A DNA stretch of 64,000 nucleotides from Bretschneidera sinensis (taxonomy: Eukaryota; Streptophyta; Magnoliopsida; Brassicales; Akaniaceae): positions 20,571,227 through 20,635,226 of the forward strand of contig CM043703.1 in assembly GCA_023935145.1 (NCBI GenBank). Direction: 5' to 3'. Of this stretch, positions 1 to 14,800 are shown in pieces. Numbering within the stretch: position 1 is the stretch's first letter; each line of letters begins with the position of its first letter. A program made the translations under genes and the position numbers. The notes below the pieces were generated by a model that saw nothing but the letters and a program-made list of their open reading frames with translations, had not been told where the DNA came from and did not search any database.

Positions 1-2
1 AC

Positions 3-1562
<1,560 letters not shown>

Positions 1563-2652
1563 AAGAGTTAGCCAACACACATTTGGTGTCTATGTATTGT
1601 TATGCCAGATTTCCAGATAAAACGTGAGAAGTTTAATATATTGCTCTATATCTTTCTTTTCTTTTTTTTGAAAAAAAGATGTTCTGTATGAGAAAGAGAA
1701 ATTAAAAAAAAAAAAAAACACAATTTTCTCGATGTGACAAGTTTGAGATGTTGCTTTTAGTTGGGGAAGAGGGAAACCAACTTCTTCCCTTCTGAAATGT
1801 GTTGTAATATAACATTTATTGGAATGGAAAACCGAGTTGAAATTTTTTAGCCATACTCATGCAAATAATAATTATAATTTTTTTTAAATAAAAAAGGTCT
1901 TCTTTCCTTCTTCTTTTTTAACCACTTTCATTTGTTTTAGATGCAAAATTACATAACTGTCATTTATTAACTTGTTTCGATGTCATATTTACATAGAATT
2001 CGATAAATATTTTATTATGTGAAGCAAAATCTAAGTGAAGGTTAGAAGAAAGAACCCTTGTGTATCTAAATAATTAAAAAATATATTAAAATCAATTTAA
2101 AATATCATCAATCATAATGTGTTTATAACTTCAAGTTGAAAATAGAGTAAATTTAAAACGTCTTTGCTAGGTATTTTAAGTTTGGCATTTGATCTAATTA
2201 GATTTTTTTATACAAATGATTTTGTTTCATTAACTAGTGATTCAAATGTGTATGTTATGTGTATGAAAATTCTCTAATAAAGAATTATTGAACTTTATTT
2301 GAATTTGATGAAACTGTTTTTTACTACATTGTTGAATTTTGTGTGAATGAGTAGATTACTGGTAGTTTGAGTGAAAGATTTGATTGAAACGGGTATTAAA
2401 CTTAAAATAATGCAATAGAGACGTTTTAAACTTTTTTAAAGACCCAATAAAAATATGAAGCAAACTAAAAATTTTAAAAATGAAATTTACTAAAAAAAAA
2501 AAAGAAGTAAGCTAACAGTATCTTTAGTTTAAATGAATTTTATGTGTTATTGTGTTTGAATTGTTCATAATGTAAAAAAATTTGTGGGAATATGTAGTGT
2601 GTACTAGGATGCATAAGTATCATTTTTAAAGTTTCCTTTAGAACTTTGGCGT
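1563..2652. other. Intergenic AT-rich spacer
   Basis: This is the 3' flank of the adenylosuccinate lyase gene followed by AT-rich DNA up to the presumed 5' UTR of the HAD gene. It contains poly-A and poly-T runs (for example near 1664-1720). No coding segment, RNA gene or element ends could be supported. Confidence 0.6.
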
Positions 2653-2841
2653 ATGAATTGCTCAGGGATGCCGCTGTTAGGTTTCTCTCATTTTCTGAGA
2701 GTCTCTCTCATTTTCTCAGCTCACAAATACTTGATTTCTTCTCAATTCTTCTGCATAAATCCCAGAAGAAAAAAAACGAAATTAGATAGCTTGCACAGAC
2801 CCACTAACAGAAGTAGTTTGCCATTGATTCATTTTTCTCAG
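2653..2841 (+). other. Probable non-coding first exon (5' UTR) of the HAD-like gene
   Basis: Pyrimidine-rich leader-like sequence with repeated TCTCTCATTTTCT ends at a strong splice donor, CAG|GTAAGA, with the GT at 2842. The only matching acceptor I could see before the start codon is TTGCAG at 5742-5747, which would give a 2.9-kb 5'-UTR intron. The transcription start is not determined, so the left limit is approximate. This is inferred from splice signals and position only. Confidence 0.4.
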
Positions 2842-4056
2842 GTAAGATTCTCTCTCTACAATCATCTCTGCTCACTCCTCTTTTTATTGGTTTTGGAAAA
2901 TTCATAATTTTGACCTTTTCAATTCGATTATATGATTCATTTGATTGGAACAGTAAATTAAATTCAATATGGTTTTCTTTTTTTCTTTCATTTTGCTTAT
3001 TGTGTAAGATTATGAGGGCTGAACGAGTGAAATAGGGGCGGCTCGATCGACCAAAAATAAGAGTAGCGCCCCCCCCAGAATTTATTGGGATAGGATGATG
3101 GGTTTTTGGTATTATGGTTTTACTCTTTCACAAGTATCTTAGTTTTGATTTTTTTTTAAAGAATTTTACTTTTTTATCTTCCTTTTTTGGTTAATCAATT
3201 TGCTTTGTTTAAGAATTTCACTTCTTGGGTATTGTTTTGGTAACTCTCTATTTTCAATTCCTGCCCTCTGTCATAGCCAAGCCTCACTGTCTTCAATCTA
3301 CAAGTATGATCCCAATTTCAGAATAACTTGACTATTTTCCTTTCTATCATGTACTTTGAAAATCTGTGTGCAAAAAAAAGCAGCCATTCCACTTATAATG
3401 GCCATAAACCTTTATGGTAAAATAGGTGATTTTTATGAACTACTCAATTTAAGATTTACATTCTATTATCGTAAAGCGGAGCTAGAGTTCTAATTTCTTA
3501 AGCAGGTGCCCTTTTTTCTTCTTTAGTCATTTTGTGAATTATTAACAACATTGAAGGTTATTTGCTGAAGTTTTTCAATTTGTTGTTCTTATTTAGTCAT
3601 TTTGTGATGTAATAACAACAACATTGAAGATCGAAATTTGCGTAAGTATTCTAATTTCATATTTTTTTTCATCTAGTTGATGGTGAATTAATCGATCTAA
3701 GCATAACATTTTTAGCTAATAGTCTTTTGTGTGTTTGGATTACAAAGTAACTCTTCTTCATTTTTTCTGTTATTTTTATCATATTTATTAAAGCTTATTC
3801 GATATAAACTTTTGCTGAAGTTTTCTAATCGGTTGTTTTACTTTATACAGGTTCTTTTTTTTTTTTTTACTTCTTCAGTCATTTTTTTTTTCTTCAGTCA
3901 TTTTATGAAGTACTAACAACATTGAAGGTTGAAATTTAAAGTTTTTTAATTTGCTGTTATTATTTAATGTTCTATAGTTATATTTTAGTTATATGTTGGT
4001 TTTGAATATTTTTGGCCCTTTGAATGTATGGTTACCGACCTTAATGCAACTTAAGT

Positions 4057-4648
4057 TTAGAGATGGCAAAATAATTCATCTTCGGTGAAACTTTAAAACT
4101 CTTCGATCTATCGAAGGCGGGTATGAAAAGGATTTTATCTCATGGAAACAGGGACGAAGATTTTTAAAAACTTTTGACCTAGACGGAGACGACGATGAAG
4201 GAAGCAATCTTCACCCTGCAAAATCTCCGTCTTCGTTCCCTATTACATTAGTTTTTTAATGTTTTATATAAATATATTAGATAAAATTGTTAATTACCCA
4301 ACTAACCTCTTAAAATTTTGATTATTTTTTTGTTTGTTTTTAGGGATGACATATACTTGAATTTGTGTGATGTAAAAATGATATAGTGATTATACTTTCT
4401 ATTGAACTTTTATTGTATTGTATTATTAAAAAAATTGGGTTAACAGATGATTTTCGATTTTAAACAAAAAAATCTTCTTTTAATTTATAAACAGGGCCGT
4501 GAACGAAAATGAAAATTAAAATGTTTGACAAAAAAAAAAAGACGAAAGATAAAATAAAATTTTTGACGAGAATAGAGACAAAAACAAAAAATAATCTTAT
4601 AAACAAAGACGAAAATAAATTTAAACCGTCTTCTATTTACCACTATCT
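4057..4648. mobile_element. Non-autonomous hAT-type MITE (592 bp)
   Basis: The element is flanked by a perfect 8-bp direct repeat, ACTTAAGT, at 4049-4056 and 4649-4656, the duplication size typical of hAT transposons. The ends are imperfect inverted repeats: the left begins TTAGAGATGGCAAAATA and the right, read inward on the other strand, begins AGATAGTGGTAAATAG. The subterminal region has repeated GACGAAG/CTTCGTC-like words on both strands, as in many plant hAT MITEs. It has no coding capacity. It lies in the presumed 5'-UTR intron of the HAD-like gene. Confidence 0.62.
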
Positions 4649-5758
4649 ACTTAAGTCTGTGTATGAGCATTCGAGTGGAACCACAAATACAACAAGACTC
4701 GAATGTAAAAGAGCCCATGTGGCAAATAAAATAATGTCAATTAAACAAGTAAAACAGGATGGATATTTTAAGAATAACAAATCAAAGAAGGTTATTTTCA
4801 GAATGATGTGATTTTGCTTTATTGAATCGGGGCAAATAAGACTTTTGACATTAAAAGAGTAAACTATGTCATAGGAAGAAGACTTAACGTCATACTTAAA
4901 TGAAATTTAAATTAAATCATCAAAATTTTAAGATTTTAAAATAATTTTTACTCTCAAATGTTAGTTTTGGTAAGTCCCAAACTGCCACCTTTTCAATATT
5001 GTCTCCCTCTCTCTGGAGTCTTACATAATTAAAAAATGAACATAGAATTTTGTTGTAATTATTGTTCAAAAGATGATTGGTTACCCAAAAAACCGATTTG
5101 TTACTTTTTAGATCACAATTTTTTTTATTTAAAAATTAAAATAAATTAAATTTATAATAAAATTAAATATAATATATCAAAAAAATTTAAATTTAAATTT
5201 ATCAATATAATATTTAATTTAAAATTTATTTAAATAAGTTTGTATCGTGATTTTGTTTTGACTTATGACCATGGATGCTTAATCCGTGGAATGCTTGACA
5301 GCCCATATTATCTCATCAAATGGACACCTCTAATCATCTTATCAGCTTATTTGAGGGGCCAATTCATGTTTCTACACAGCTGAAAAAAGTCAGCTGATCT
5401 GATCGTTTCCAATAGTGAAAGTTGCAAGTGATCGTATGACTGTGACCCAACTTAAATGGGTCTCTGCAGCTGGCAGTTCTATTGAGAAATGCAAGTTTTG
5501 GACCATGATAACTTCACTTAATTCTTATCTATGGAGGATGAGGATCTTTTCAGTAACTTCTAGCTCTCTTTTTTTCTTTAAATTTTTTTTGGTAGATGTG
5601 ATAGGCAAAGAAATTGAGATGAGTTACTAGTAGCTGTTAGCATGCTAGATGAATTTGGTATATCATTGGGAAATTCTGTTCCAGTTTTGATTCTTATGAA
5701 CGATCACATATGGGTGTTATATGAGTGAGTTAATCATTTTGTTGCAGGTAACCCTTCT

Positions 5759-5821
5759 ATGATCTGGAAGGGATCTGGAGATTTTTACAGCTTGCTACTT
5801 GAGCTTGTGATTGCTTGTTAG
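5759..5821 (+). CDS. Upstream ORF (20 codons) in the leader of the HAD-like gene
   Basis: A short reading frame, ATG to TAG, starts 12 nt after the predicted UTR acceptor at 5747 and stops 9 nt before the main ATG at 5831. It encodes MIWKGSGDFYSLLLELVIAC. Its position suggests it could reduce or condition translation of the main frame. Whether it is translated or conserved cannot be told from one sequence. Confidence 0.35.
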   Translation: MIWKGSGDFYSLLLELVIAC

Positions 5822-5830
5822 GTTAAAATA

Positions 5831-8800
5831 ATGTTGGCCTATTCCCATCAGATGGAGCGGGAGTTTTCCGCCCAGAGTCTCTCTAGCAGAGGGAATTCTG
5901 GTATTCAACCTTGATATGATCCACGCCAAGAACTAAGAAATTTATGGATCAAGAAGATTGCAAAGATCGTTTAGAAGCAGATTTACGTGAGACCACGACT
6001 CGTTGCTTATATTGAAGCAAGAACCTTGGTATAATGAAGACTGAGATCGCGACCCGTTGCTTATATTGAAGCAAGAACCTTGGTATAATGAAGACACCAC
6101 AATCAATTATTAAAGGATTGATTGATAAGTCGAAGATGAACGTCACGGAAACTCTGATAAGTTCAGAAGTTCTAAAAGAACCAAAGAAATTTCTCTCCAA
6201 AAGTATGAAACAAATCCGAATTGTCTTATTCCAAAAGCTAATGACTATTTAAATACATGAGAATTCGTAACCAATTAGAAAAAGGAAAACTAAGAAATAA
6301 GAAATAAACCTAAACAGAATTTTGGTAGGAATAAGAAACTACGAAATAGGAAATAAACCTAAATAGAATTCTAGTAACCTAAAATCCAAATAAGGAAAGT
6401 ACCTATTTTGGCATGCAAGCCTTATAATGCAACAATTAAATTCAGAAGGAAACAATTAAGAAAAGGTGCAAGGTGCAAGCCCAAAGTGGAAGAAGATTCA
6501 GATGAAACAACCTACTGGATTTAGGCCCATCATAACAGGCCCAAACAATATCCTTTTTGAAACTTTCTTAGGTCTAAATTGAAGTTCAAAGCGCCATCTT
6601 TCCACTCTAACAAGTTTCAGCCCATTTAGAGATGCGTGCAAGAAGATATGACCATTTTAAGTCTGGTTGTTGGATCTTCCCGAAATTCCAAGGTGGAAGT
6701 TCCTTTCGATCATGGAAACCCATCCTTGTGGATCACGTATAGCATCATCCTTGGGCCCCCAAAGATGGTTCTTAGCTCAAATGTGTTGAATAAGCTCATT
6801 GAGAGTTTTCTTGAATCGTTTAGCTCGAGCCCTTGTAACTGGACCAATTGGAACTTGAATAGAATCTGCCTCCCATTTGTTAGCCGTGTCCTCATCATTC
6901 CACTCCTCTTGAAAATGATTTGTTCTCAAATCATCACCTACATCAAAAGGGCGTAAATCAGAAACATTGAAAGTGGTATTAACATTGTACTCACTTAGCA
7001 AATCCAATTTGTTTGCATTGTTATTGATGCGCTCAAGGACTTGAAAATGAGCATTAGTTAATTTTTCTTTGATCAATTGGAACTCCTTCTCTTGCTCGTC
7101 TCCCCATTTGAATCCAATGTTCTTTTTGATGACTTCGATAAGCGGTGCGGCAATACTGCTAAAGTCTTTCATGAAGCTCCTGTAAAAACTAGCAAGTCCA
7201 TGAAAACTACGAACTTGACCTACACTCGTGGAACTTGGCCATTCTTTAATCGCAACCTGTATTCCTTGTGGTCTCACAACAAAACCAAGAAACACAAGCT
7301 TATCGGTGCAAAAAGTGCACTTCTTCAAGTTAGCAAACAACTTCTCTTTTTTAAGCACATATAAAACTGATTTTAAATGCACAACATGATCATCTAAGTT
7401 TGTGCTATAAATGAGAATATTATCAAAATAAACAACAATGAATCTGCCTATAAAAGCTCGCAAAACATGGTCCATTAATCTTATAAAGGTACTTGGTGTA
7501 TTTGTTAGTCCAAACGGCATAACTAACCATTCATATAAACCATATTTCGTTTTAAAAGTAGTTTTCCATTCATCACCCTCTTTCATTCTTATTTGATGAT
7601 ATTCATTTTTTTTAAATCAATTTTAGAGAATACACATGCACCATGCAGTTCATCTAGCATATCATCTAAACGAGGAAAATGATGTCGATACTTTACCGTT
7701 ATATTTTTAACTGCTCGGCAATCAACGCACATTCTCCACGTCCCATCCTTTTCAGGAATCAAAATCACTGGAACAGCGCACGGGCTCATGTTTTCTCTTA
7801 CGTACCCCGTTTCCATCAATTCACTAACCAGCCTTTGTAGCTCCTTTGTCTCCTCGGGATTGCTTTGATAGGCTGGTCGGTTTGGAATTGTAGCACCGGG
7901 CACGAAATCAATTTGATGTTCAATTCCTTAAATAGGAGGTAAGCCATGTGGAATCTCCTCGGGAAATATATCATCAAACTCCTGTAAAAGAGAAACAATA
8001 GAACTAGGCAAAGATGACTCAAATTGGTTAGTGTTTAACACCTCTTTGTACAAAAGTACAATCATTGGCTGATTTAAAATCATTACTCTTTTTATTTCAC
8101 TCGTTCTTGCATAGAAATTTGTTTTTCTCTCAATGACTGAATCAGCTCTCTTATTTTCTCTCTCAATTTTTCCGGCCTCTCTTATTTTCATTCGTTCTCT
8201 TTTTCTCATTCTCTTTCCTTTGCTCACTCTCTTTTTGTAACCTCGCTTGATCTTCATAAACCTGCTTTGGTGTCAAAGGAACTGGAGTGATTGTTTTTTG
8301 ATTTCTTACAAACGAATATTTGTTGGTGAAGCCATCATGCTTAACACGCCGTTCGAATTGCCATGGCCAGCCTAGTAACAAGTGTCCAGCTTGCATCAGA
8401 ACTACATCACACAAAACTTCATCTTCATGTTTTCCAATACGGAAGGAAACTAACACTTGTTTGTTCACCCTCACTTCACCACTATCATTGAGCCATTGCA
8501 ACTTATAAGGCCGAGGATGTTTAATTGTTGGCAGCCCTAATTTCTCAACCATTGTAGTGCTAGCAACGTTAGTACAACTACCTCTATCAATAATCACACT
8601 ACATACCTTGTTTTGCACGTGGCATCTAGTATGAAAGATATTTTCTCGCTACACTTTGTCATCTTCTTTGATTTGCACACTTAGAGCTCTCCTTGTAACC
8701 AACAATTCTCCTTGGGCAACGTATTCCTCATCACTTGCATCCTCCAATGGTGGCATAGATTCGGTATCTTCTTCGCCCTCGGTTTCAATTTCACCATTAT

Positions 8801-11800
8801 CTCGCAATACCATAACTCTTTTGTTCGGACATTGGCTTGCTATGTGACCCCTGCCTTGGCATTTAAAACACTTAATATCACGATTTCTAGCGGTGGAAGA
8901 TTCAGTTTTACCTTGATTTCCATGGCTGGTACTTTCTTGCTTTTGCTCGGTTTTGGGCTTGGCCGTGGCTTGCTTCACAAAATTCGGCCTCCAAGATGAA
9001 CCCGAGTTAGGGTTTTGTCGTGTATTGTTGCCCCTCCTCTTGAGTTGGTTCTCAATTTTGACAGCCATGTGCACCATATCTTCCAACTTCACATAATAAT
9101 GCAACTCCACCGAATTAGCAATTTCCAGATTCAAACCAGCCAAGAACCTAGCCATAGTAGCCTCTCGATCCTCCTCTACATTTGCTCGGATCATAGCTAC
9201 TTCAATCTCTTTATAATAATCCTCCACACTCCGACTACCTTGTGTAAGACTTTGCAATTTTTGGTACAACTCACGGTAGTAATGACTTGGAACAAACCGT
9301 TTCCTCATCACGGTTTTCATCTCTTTCCAAGTCTCTATTCGACGCTCTCTATTTCTCCTCCTGTTTAACACTAGTTGATCCCATCAAACAATCGCATAGT
9401 CAAAAAATTCAATGGCCGCAAGTTTAACCTTTTTAAGCTCGGAATAATTATGACAATCAAATACTAATTCTATCTTCTTCTCCCACTCAAGGTAAGCTTC
9501 AGGATCGTTTTTGTCTTGAAACGATGGAATCTTCATCTTAATACTACCCAAGTTATTATCTTCCTGATTCCTAGCTTCTCTACCTCGACCACCAAATCTC
9601 TTATGGCTAACAACTGATTACCGATCATCTTCTTCATCAAATTCATTCCCATAATACTCTTCATCTTCAACTCTCTCTCTCCTAGGTTGAACTCTCTCCC
9701 TCCTACGCACATTAGGAGCGTTTTGTTGCTGCCCCACACATGCATTCTCTACCCGATCTATCTGCTCATGAACCTGTTCTATCTCCGTTCTCAATACTCT
9801 TCTCATCTAACCCATTAAAGCCTCCATGAGTAACTTCAGATCACCCTCTCTCGACGTATCTCTGGAATTTTTTTTGTTCTTGTTGTCTGACATGTTTGCT
9901 GCAAAAACAATGTTAGAAAAAAAAAGAACAAAAAGACCTCACTCACTCTTTCACGTGTTTCACTCAAAGAATGAGTCACTAAATTTCACTCGTGTTTTCA
10001 CACAAAAATCAGATTGGCTTTTCCCCTCTTATGTGCTCACCACTCTTGCTTTTTTCCACTCATAATCCTCTACAGGTTCTTATCAAACTAACCAAACAAG
10101 TATCAAAGTTTCCAGCAACAATTCACCAAAAATTCACAAAAAAATTCGGATTTAAAGGCTAGAATACAAGAAAACAAAGATGAGAAATTGAAACAAGAAT
10201 TGAAAGGATTGAATCTAAATATTACGCACCTTTTTTCATGTTTTTTTTTTCCTAAACTAGAAATTTGTTCTTTTTTTTTTCGATTTCATTTTTCTTTCAC
10301 GTTTTTTTTTTTTATGAATCAAAACAAAAGATAAGCAAACCTGCAACTAGAAGGCTCTGATACCAACTGATATGATCCACGTCAAGAACTAAGAAATTAA
10401 TAGATCAAGAAGACTTCCAAGATCATCTAGAAACAGATTTATGTGAGACCGCGACCTGTTGCTTATATTGAAGCAAGAACCTTGGTATAATGAAGACGCC
10501 ACAATCAATTATGGAAAGATTGATTGATAAGTTGAAGATGAACGCCACGGAAGCTCCAATAAGTTCAAAAGTTCTAAAAGAACCAAAGAAATTTCTCTCC
10601 AAAAGTATGAATCAAATCTGAATTGTCTTATTCTAAAAGCCAATGACTATTTAAATACATGAGAATTCGTAACCAATTAGAAAAAGAAAAACTAAGAAAT
10701 AGGAAATAAACCAAAACAAAATTCTGGTAGGAATAGGAAACTACGAAATAGGAAATAAACCTAAATAGAATTCTGGTAACCTAAAATCCAAATAAGTAAA
10801 GTACCTAACTTGGCATGCAAGCCTTATAATGCAATAATTAAATTCAGAAGGAAACAATTAAGAAAAGGTGCAAGGTGCAAGCCCAAAGTCGAAGAAGATT
10901 CGGATTCAACAACCTACTGGATTTAGGCCCAAACGATATCCTTTTTGAAAAGTTCTTAGGTCTAAATTGAAGTTCAAGACGTCATCTTTCCACCCCAACA
11001 AGTTTCAGCCCATTTGGAGATGTGTGCAAGAAGATATGATCATTTTAAGTCTGGTCGTTGGGTCCTCCCGAAATTCTAAGGTGGAAGTTCCCTTGGATCA
11101 TGGAAACCCATCCTTGTGGATCACGTATAGCATCATCCTTGGGCCCCCAAAGATGTTTCTTAGCCCAATGTGTTGAATAAGCCCATTGAGAGTTTTCTTG
11201 AACCGTTTAGCTCGAGTCCTTGTAACTGGACCAATTAGAACTTGAATAGGATCCGCCTCCCATTTGCTAGACGTGTCCTCATCAAATCTTTCCCCTTCTT
11301 TTGAAAAAAAAAAATACATGCAAGGTTATTTCACACACACTCACATTAATTGGACTTTGAGAGGTAATCAAAATAGTTAGTATGGCAGATCATGAAGACT
11401 GTTTATATAACAATGATGGCTAGTGAACACATTTTGGTTAAGTTAGGTTTTAAACTTTTTGATATCTTTGTGAAATTTGTTGTCTCTGAATGACTTTTTG
11501 TTAAATCATTTTGTTGCATTCATATATCAAGCTAGCAGTGGAAGAACACACAAAATGGCTGTTATGAGCGAAGGGGGTTAAGTTTATTGCTTTCTTTCTA
11601 TCAGTTTATAACTCAATGGGTATCGGAGAGTTCATCTCTTTCTTTAGTTGATTATTCTGCCACATCTACTACTAGGCTACTGGTATTTTTTGCTAATTGT
11701 TAGTGGAAAACCTTAGATGTGTTGGTATTGATTGACAACTAGAATCAAGAATATTTTTAGCCTAATTTGATAGGCATATTAATCCAGTTCTTTTCTTTGG

Positions 11801-14800
11801 CTGCAGAATTGGGGAGCCGTTATGTTGTAGAATCAGGGTTCTACATGACATCTTTAGCTGCAACAATTTTCATTGTTGCTTTAGTAACTGTAGGGCTTTT
11901 ATTAATAGCCATGGTGATTGTATTAGCAGTTATGTTGCAGTCCTGTCAAAGTAGTATTGTGGGGATTGTTGAGATTCAGAAACCAGTTGATGATTACAAT
12001 TATTGCAAGAGTTTTGCTCTACAAGCAGAGCTCAACAGCTTGAAAGTGGAAGAGTTCCCTTTGTTTTGTAAAAATCTTGCTATTCGATACATCAAAGAAG
12101 GACAATATGCGAGAGATTTAAATTTCACAATGTGGATGGCTGAGAGTTATTTCAGTAGTATTACACCACTAGATGATGGTCTAGATGTGGTGTTAATGGA
12201 TATAGATGAGATCTTTGCTTCAAATCTACAATATAGCAGTCAATTGATGCACAGGTAATTTCTCATGTAACCTGTAACACAGTTTGTGTATTTCCCCCTA
12301 TCATGTCAATTAAATCATTTTGGGTGATATATGAAATCTCCAACTTTTTTAGGAGTTTCTTAATGTATGGGTGCTCGTGTTCTAGTCTGCCAGTTTCTCT
12401 GAAATACCTGTTCTTTAGAGCATGTCGTTTTCTAGAGGACTAAATCTTTCTTCCAATGCTAACTCTTAATGGTTAAGAACCTCAAAGGAGAACTATTCTG
12501 TCAGCTGAGTGCAGATGCGCACAAGCTTACGTACAGATGTCAGATCAGGTGGGTGATGCAGAAATGATGCCAGATCCACTTGATCCAATGGTTGTGAGCT
12601 CATGCACTTGAGCTTACAGAATCTGTCCTACCTCAAATAGGAGCTCACAGATTCTTTTCTTTCTTTTTTCTCCTTCTTTTCGTATGAATGGTTTGAGAAC
12701 TGAACTATATGTACATTTCCTTTGTTATTGCCATATACTAGCAGCACTGTTATTTGTCATCTCCTTTTGTTCTAACAAGCCCCTCTGCCATGATGCAGTA
12801 AAAAAATGTTCTTATTTCATTCATCTGTTTTCATTCGCACTATAGAGATATTGAATGAGTGCTAGATCAGGAAACAATATGGCCATGTTTAAAACGCTTC
12901 CTTCTGGCCAACTTGGCCCGTTATATGTCCTGGATAATATTTTATTTTTCTAGTACACTCAATTAGATATTGCGGCTTTTTCCAATTTAGTACACACTTA
13001 TTTTGGCATTTTCACATTGTTTGTCTTTACCTGAAATGTATTGCTTTCGTTGGTGGTAAAATTATGCCTTTGATTGTTGTGTATTTATTCAAAGAAGGAA
13101 TTTTATTTTGGCACAGAATTGACCAATATGGTTGTACTGATTGCATTGAAGAGGCAAAACATCAGAAGCACGTGGTTACTCTAGAATTATACTTAAAACT
13201 TAGATCAAGTGGATGGTCATTGATTCTGTTATCAAGGAAGCCTGAGAGAAAACGCAATGCCACCACAGAGCGCCTTTTTTCAGCAGGATACAGTGGTTGG
13301 TCTTCTCTGATTATGAGGTATTATTACTGTGTTCTCTTCTTTGAACCCTGTAGATAAGTGAGCTTAGAAAGTTTCCAACGAACTTTTTCTTTCTCAGGTG
13401 TCTCTGTTTTATTCTGGAAATAAATGTCATACTATTGTCTTGCTAGGTGAAGATGCTTGGCTAAATCATGTAGAATTTCTGAAGTTGAATGTTATTTTTA
13501 TGAAACATTACGTGTGTTAACCATTCAGGATATAGGGGTTCTGGTTGACCATAGACTGGAAACTATGCTTTAATGTGCAAAACTTAATTCATCCTAAATT
13601 TTTGTGCGTGTTGCGTCTCTTTCTACCAATATACAATAAATTGAATCTTTTGCCTTCATTAAGGAGCTTTTCAGCGCTGGTTAAACAGTAAGTTTATTGA
13701 GGATATTTCTTACATTGGACCTTTGTAGTATTAGGTAATTAAAGCTTACTACAACTATCTTCCTAATAGTACCATGTGTCTTAAGAATTCAGAACTCATA
13801 ATAATACTTCTGTTCTTTTGATGCTAAGACCATTTGAATCATAGATCTTACAATCAATTGATTCAAAATGGTCTATTAGAAAGCACATCAACGTGATATC
13901 TTATACTGCTTAGATTTTTCTTTTTGAGGGGGTTTTTCTTCTTGTTGTTTTTGGAGGAGGGGAGCAAATATGATGTAGAATGGGATAGAGGAAGAAATAG
14001 AGATAGAAACCAGGTTATCTTAAGGATTGGAAGAGAAATTAGGCTACCCCGGGGATTGGAAGAAATTGATACCCAATATCAATCTGATTTTATTTATTCG
14101 AAAAGTAACATAAAGATCTCTTATATAGAAATCATCTTTTGGGAACCCTAATCCTAAACCAATACTGTAAATAACGAAACTCTAATCCTAATACAAATTT
14201 GCTCCATATTATAATATTACAACTTTGCTCCCATATTACAAAATTACAAACTTGTCCCCATACCCTTCTGTACCCCATCATTCTCCACCACTTACTTCAA
14301 AACTCGACCTCGAGTTTTGAAGTGAAGAAGCAATAATAACTGAGATGCTTGGAGAAATGAAGCATTGTCACATCAGTCTTGAAAAATAATGAAGTCTCGA
14401 TGAAAAAAAAAAAATTTGGCGAAGAATGTATGCTGTGGAGGTGTGTCAAACCAAACAGGCAGGATAAAATCAATATTAGGAGTCTGCATAACAACCACTA
14501 CCTCAATAATGTCTTCTTGTGGCTTGGAAGTTTGTTCCTGCGTACTTTCTTCATTGACTGTCTTTTCAACTTGCTCGACAAAGATTTCTGGCGTGTCATG
14601 AGGTGTCTCTAAGTCAATGATCTTGAAAGCTTCATCTTCGTGGTTCTTAGGTTGGAAGTGAGCATAATTAACCTACTTTGATGGATCAGGAATAAAACCA
14701 CAGTTGCAATTAAAATCGGCGATGAAGTTTTTTATTCTCTTATAAACCATATCGAGTACCTTTTGGAGCTCGAGAAAAGCCTCGTTGGGCAAAATCGCCA

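Larger units (their letters stand above)
5912..11300 (-). mobile_element. Degenerate Ty3/gypsy LTR retrotransposon in intron 1 of the HAD-like gene
   Basis: The element is on the minus strand. A 0.9-1-kb direct repeat lies at both sides (5912 to about 6905 and 10368 to about 11290); each copy starts TGATATGATCCACG on the plus strand, which is the LTR 3' terminus in element orientation. A tRNA-Met-type primer-binding site sits 2 nt inside the right LTR (10353-10365). Gag and a shortened pol lie between. The right repeat also includes the C-terminal end of pol, so a piece of a second, tandem copy is present. No target-site duplication is visible because the right terminus is incomplete. The LTR 5' limit could not be fixed. 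Confidence 0.88.

Noticed and set aside
3525..3930. Recurring words TTTAGTCATTTTGTGAA and ACAACATTGAAGGTT in the leader intron
   Set aside because: Three diverged copies without clear ends; too degenerate to call a defined repeat element.
10353..10365. tRNA-like matches at retroelement primer-binding sites
   Set aside because: Only 12-18 bp complementary to tRNA 3' ends; no cloverleaf can be formed, so they are primer-binding sites, not tRNA genes.
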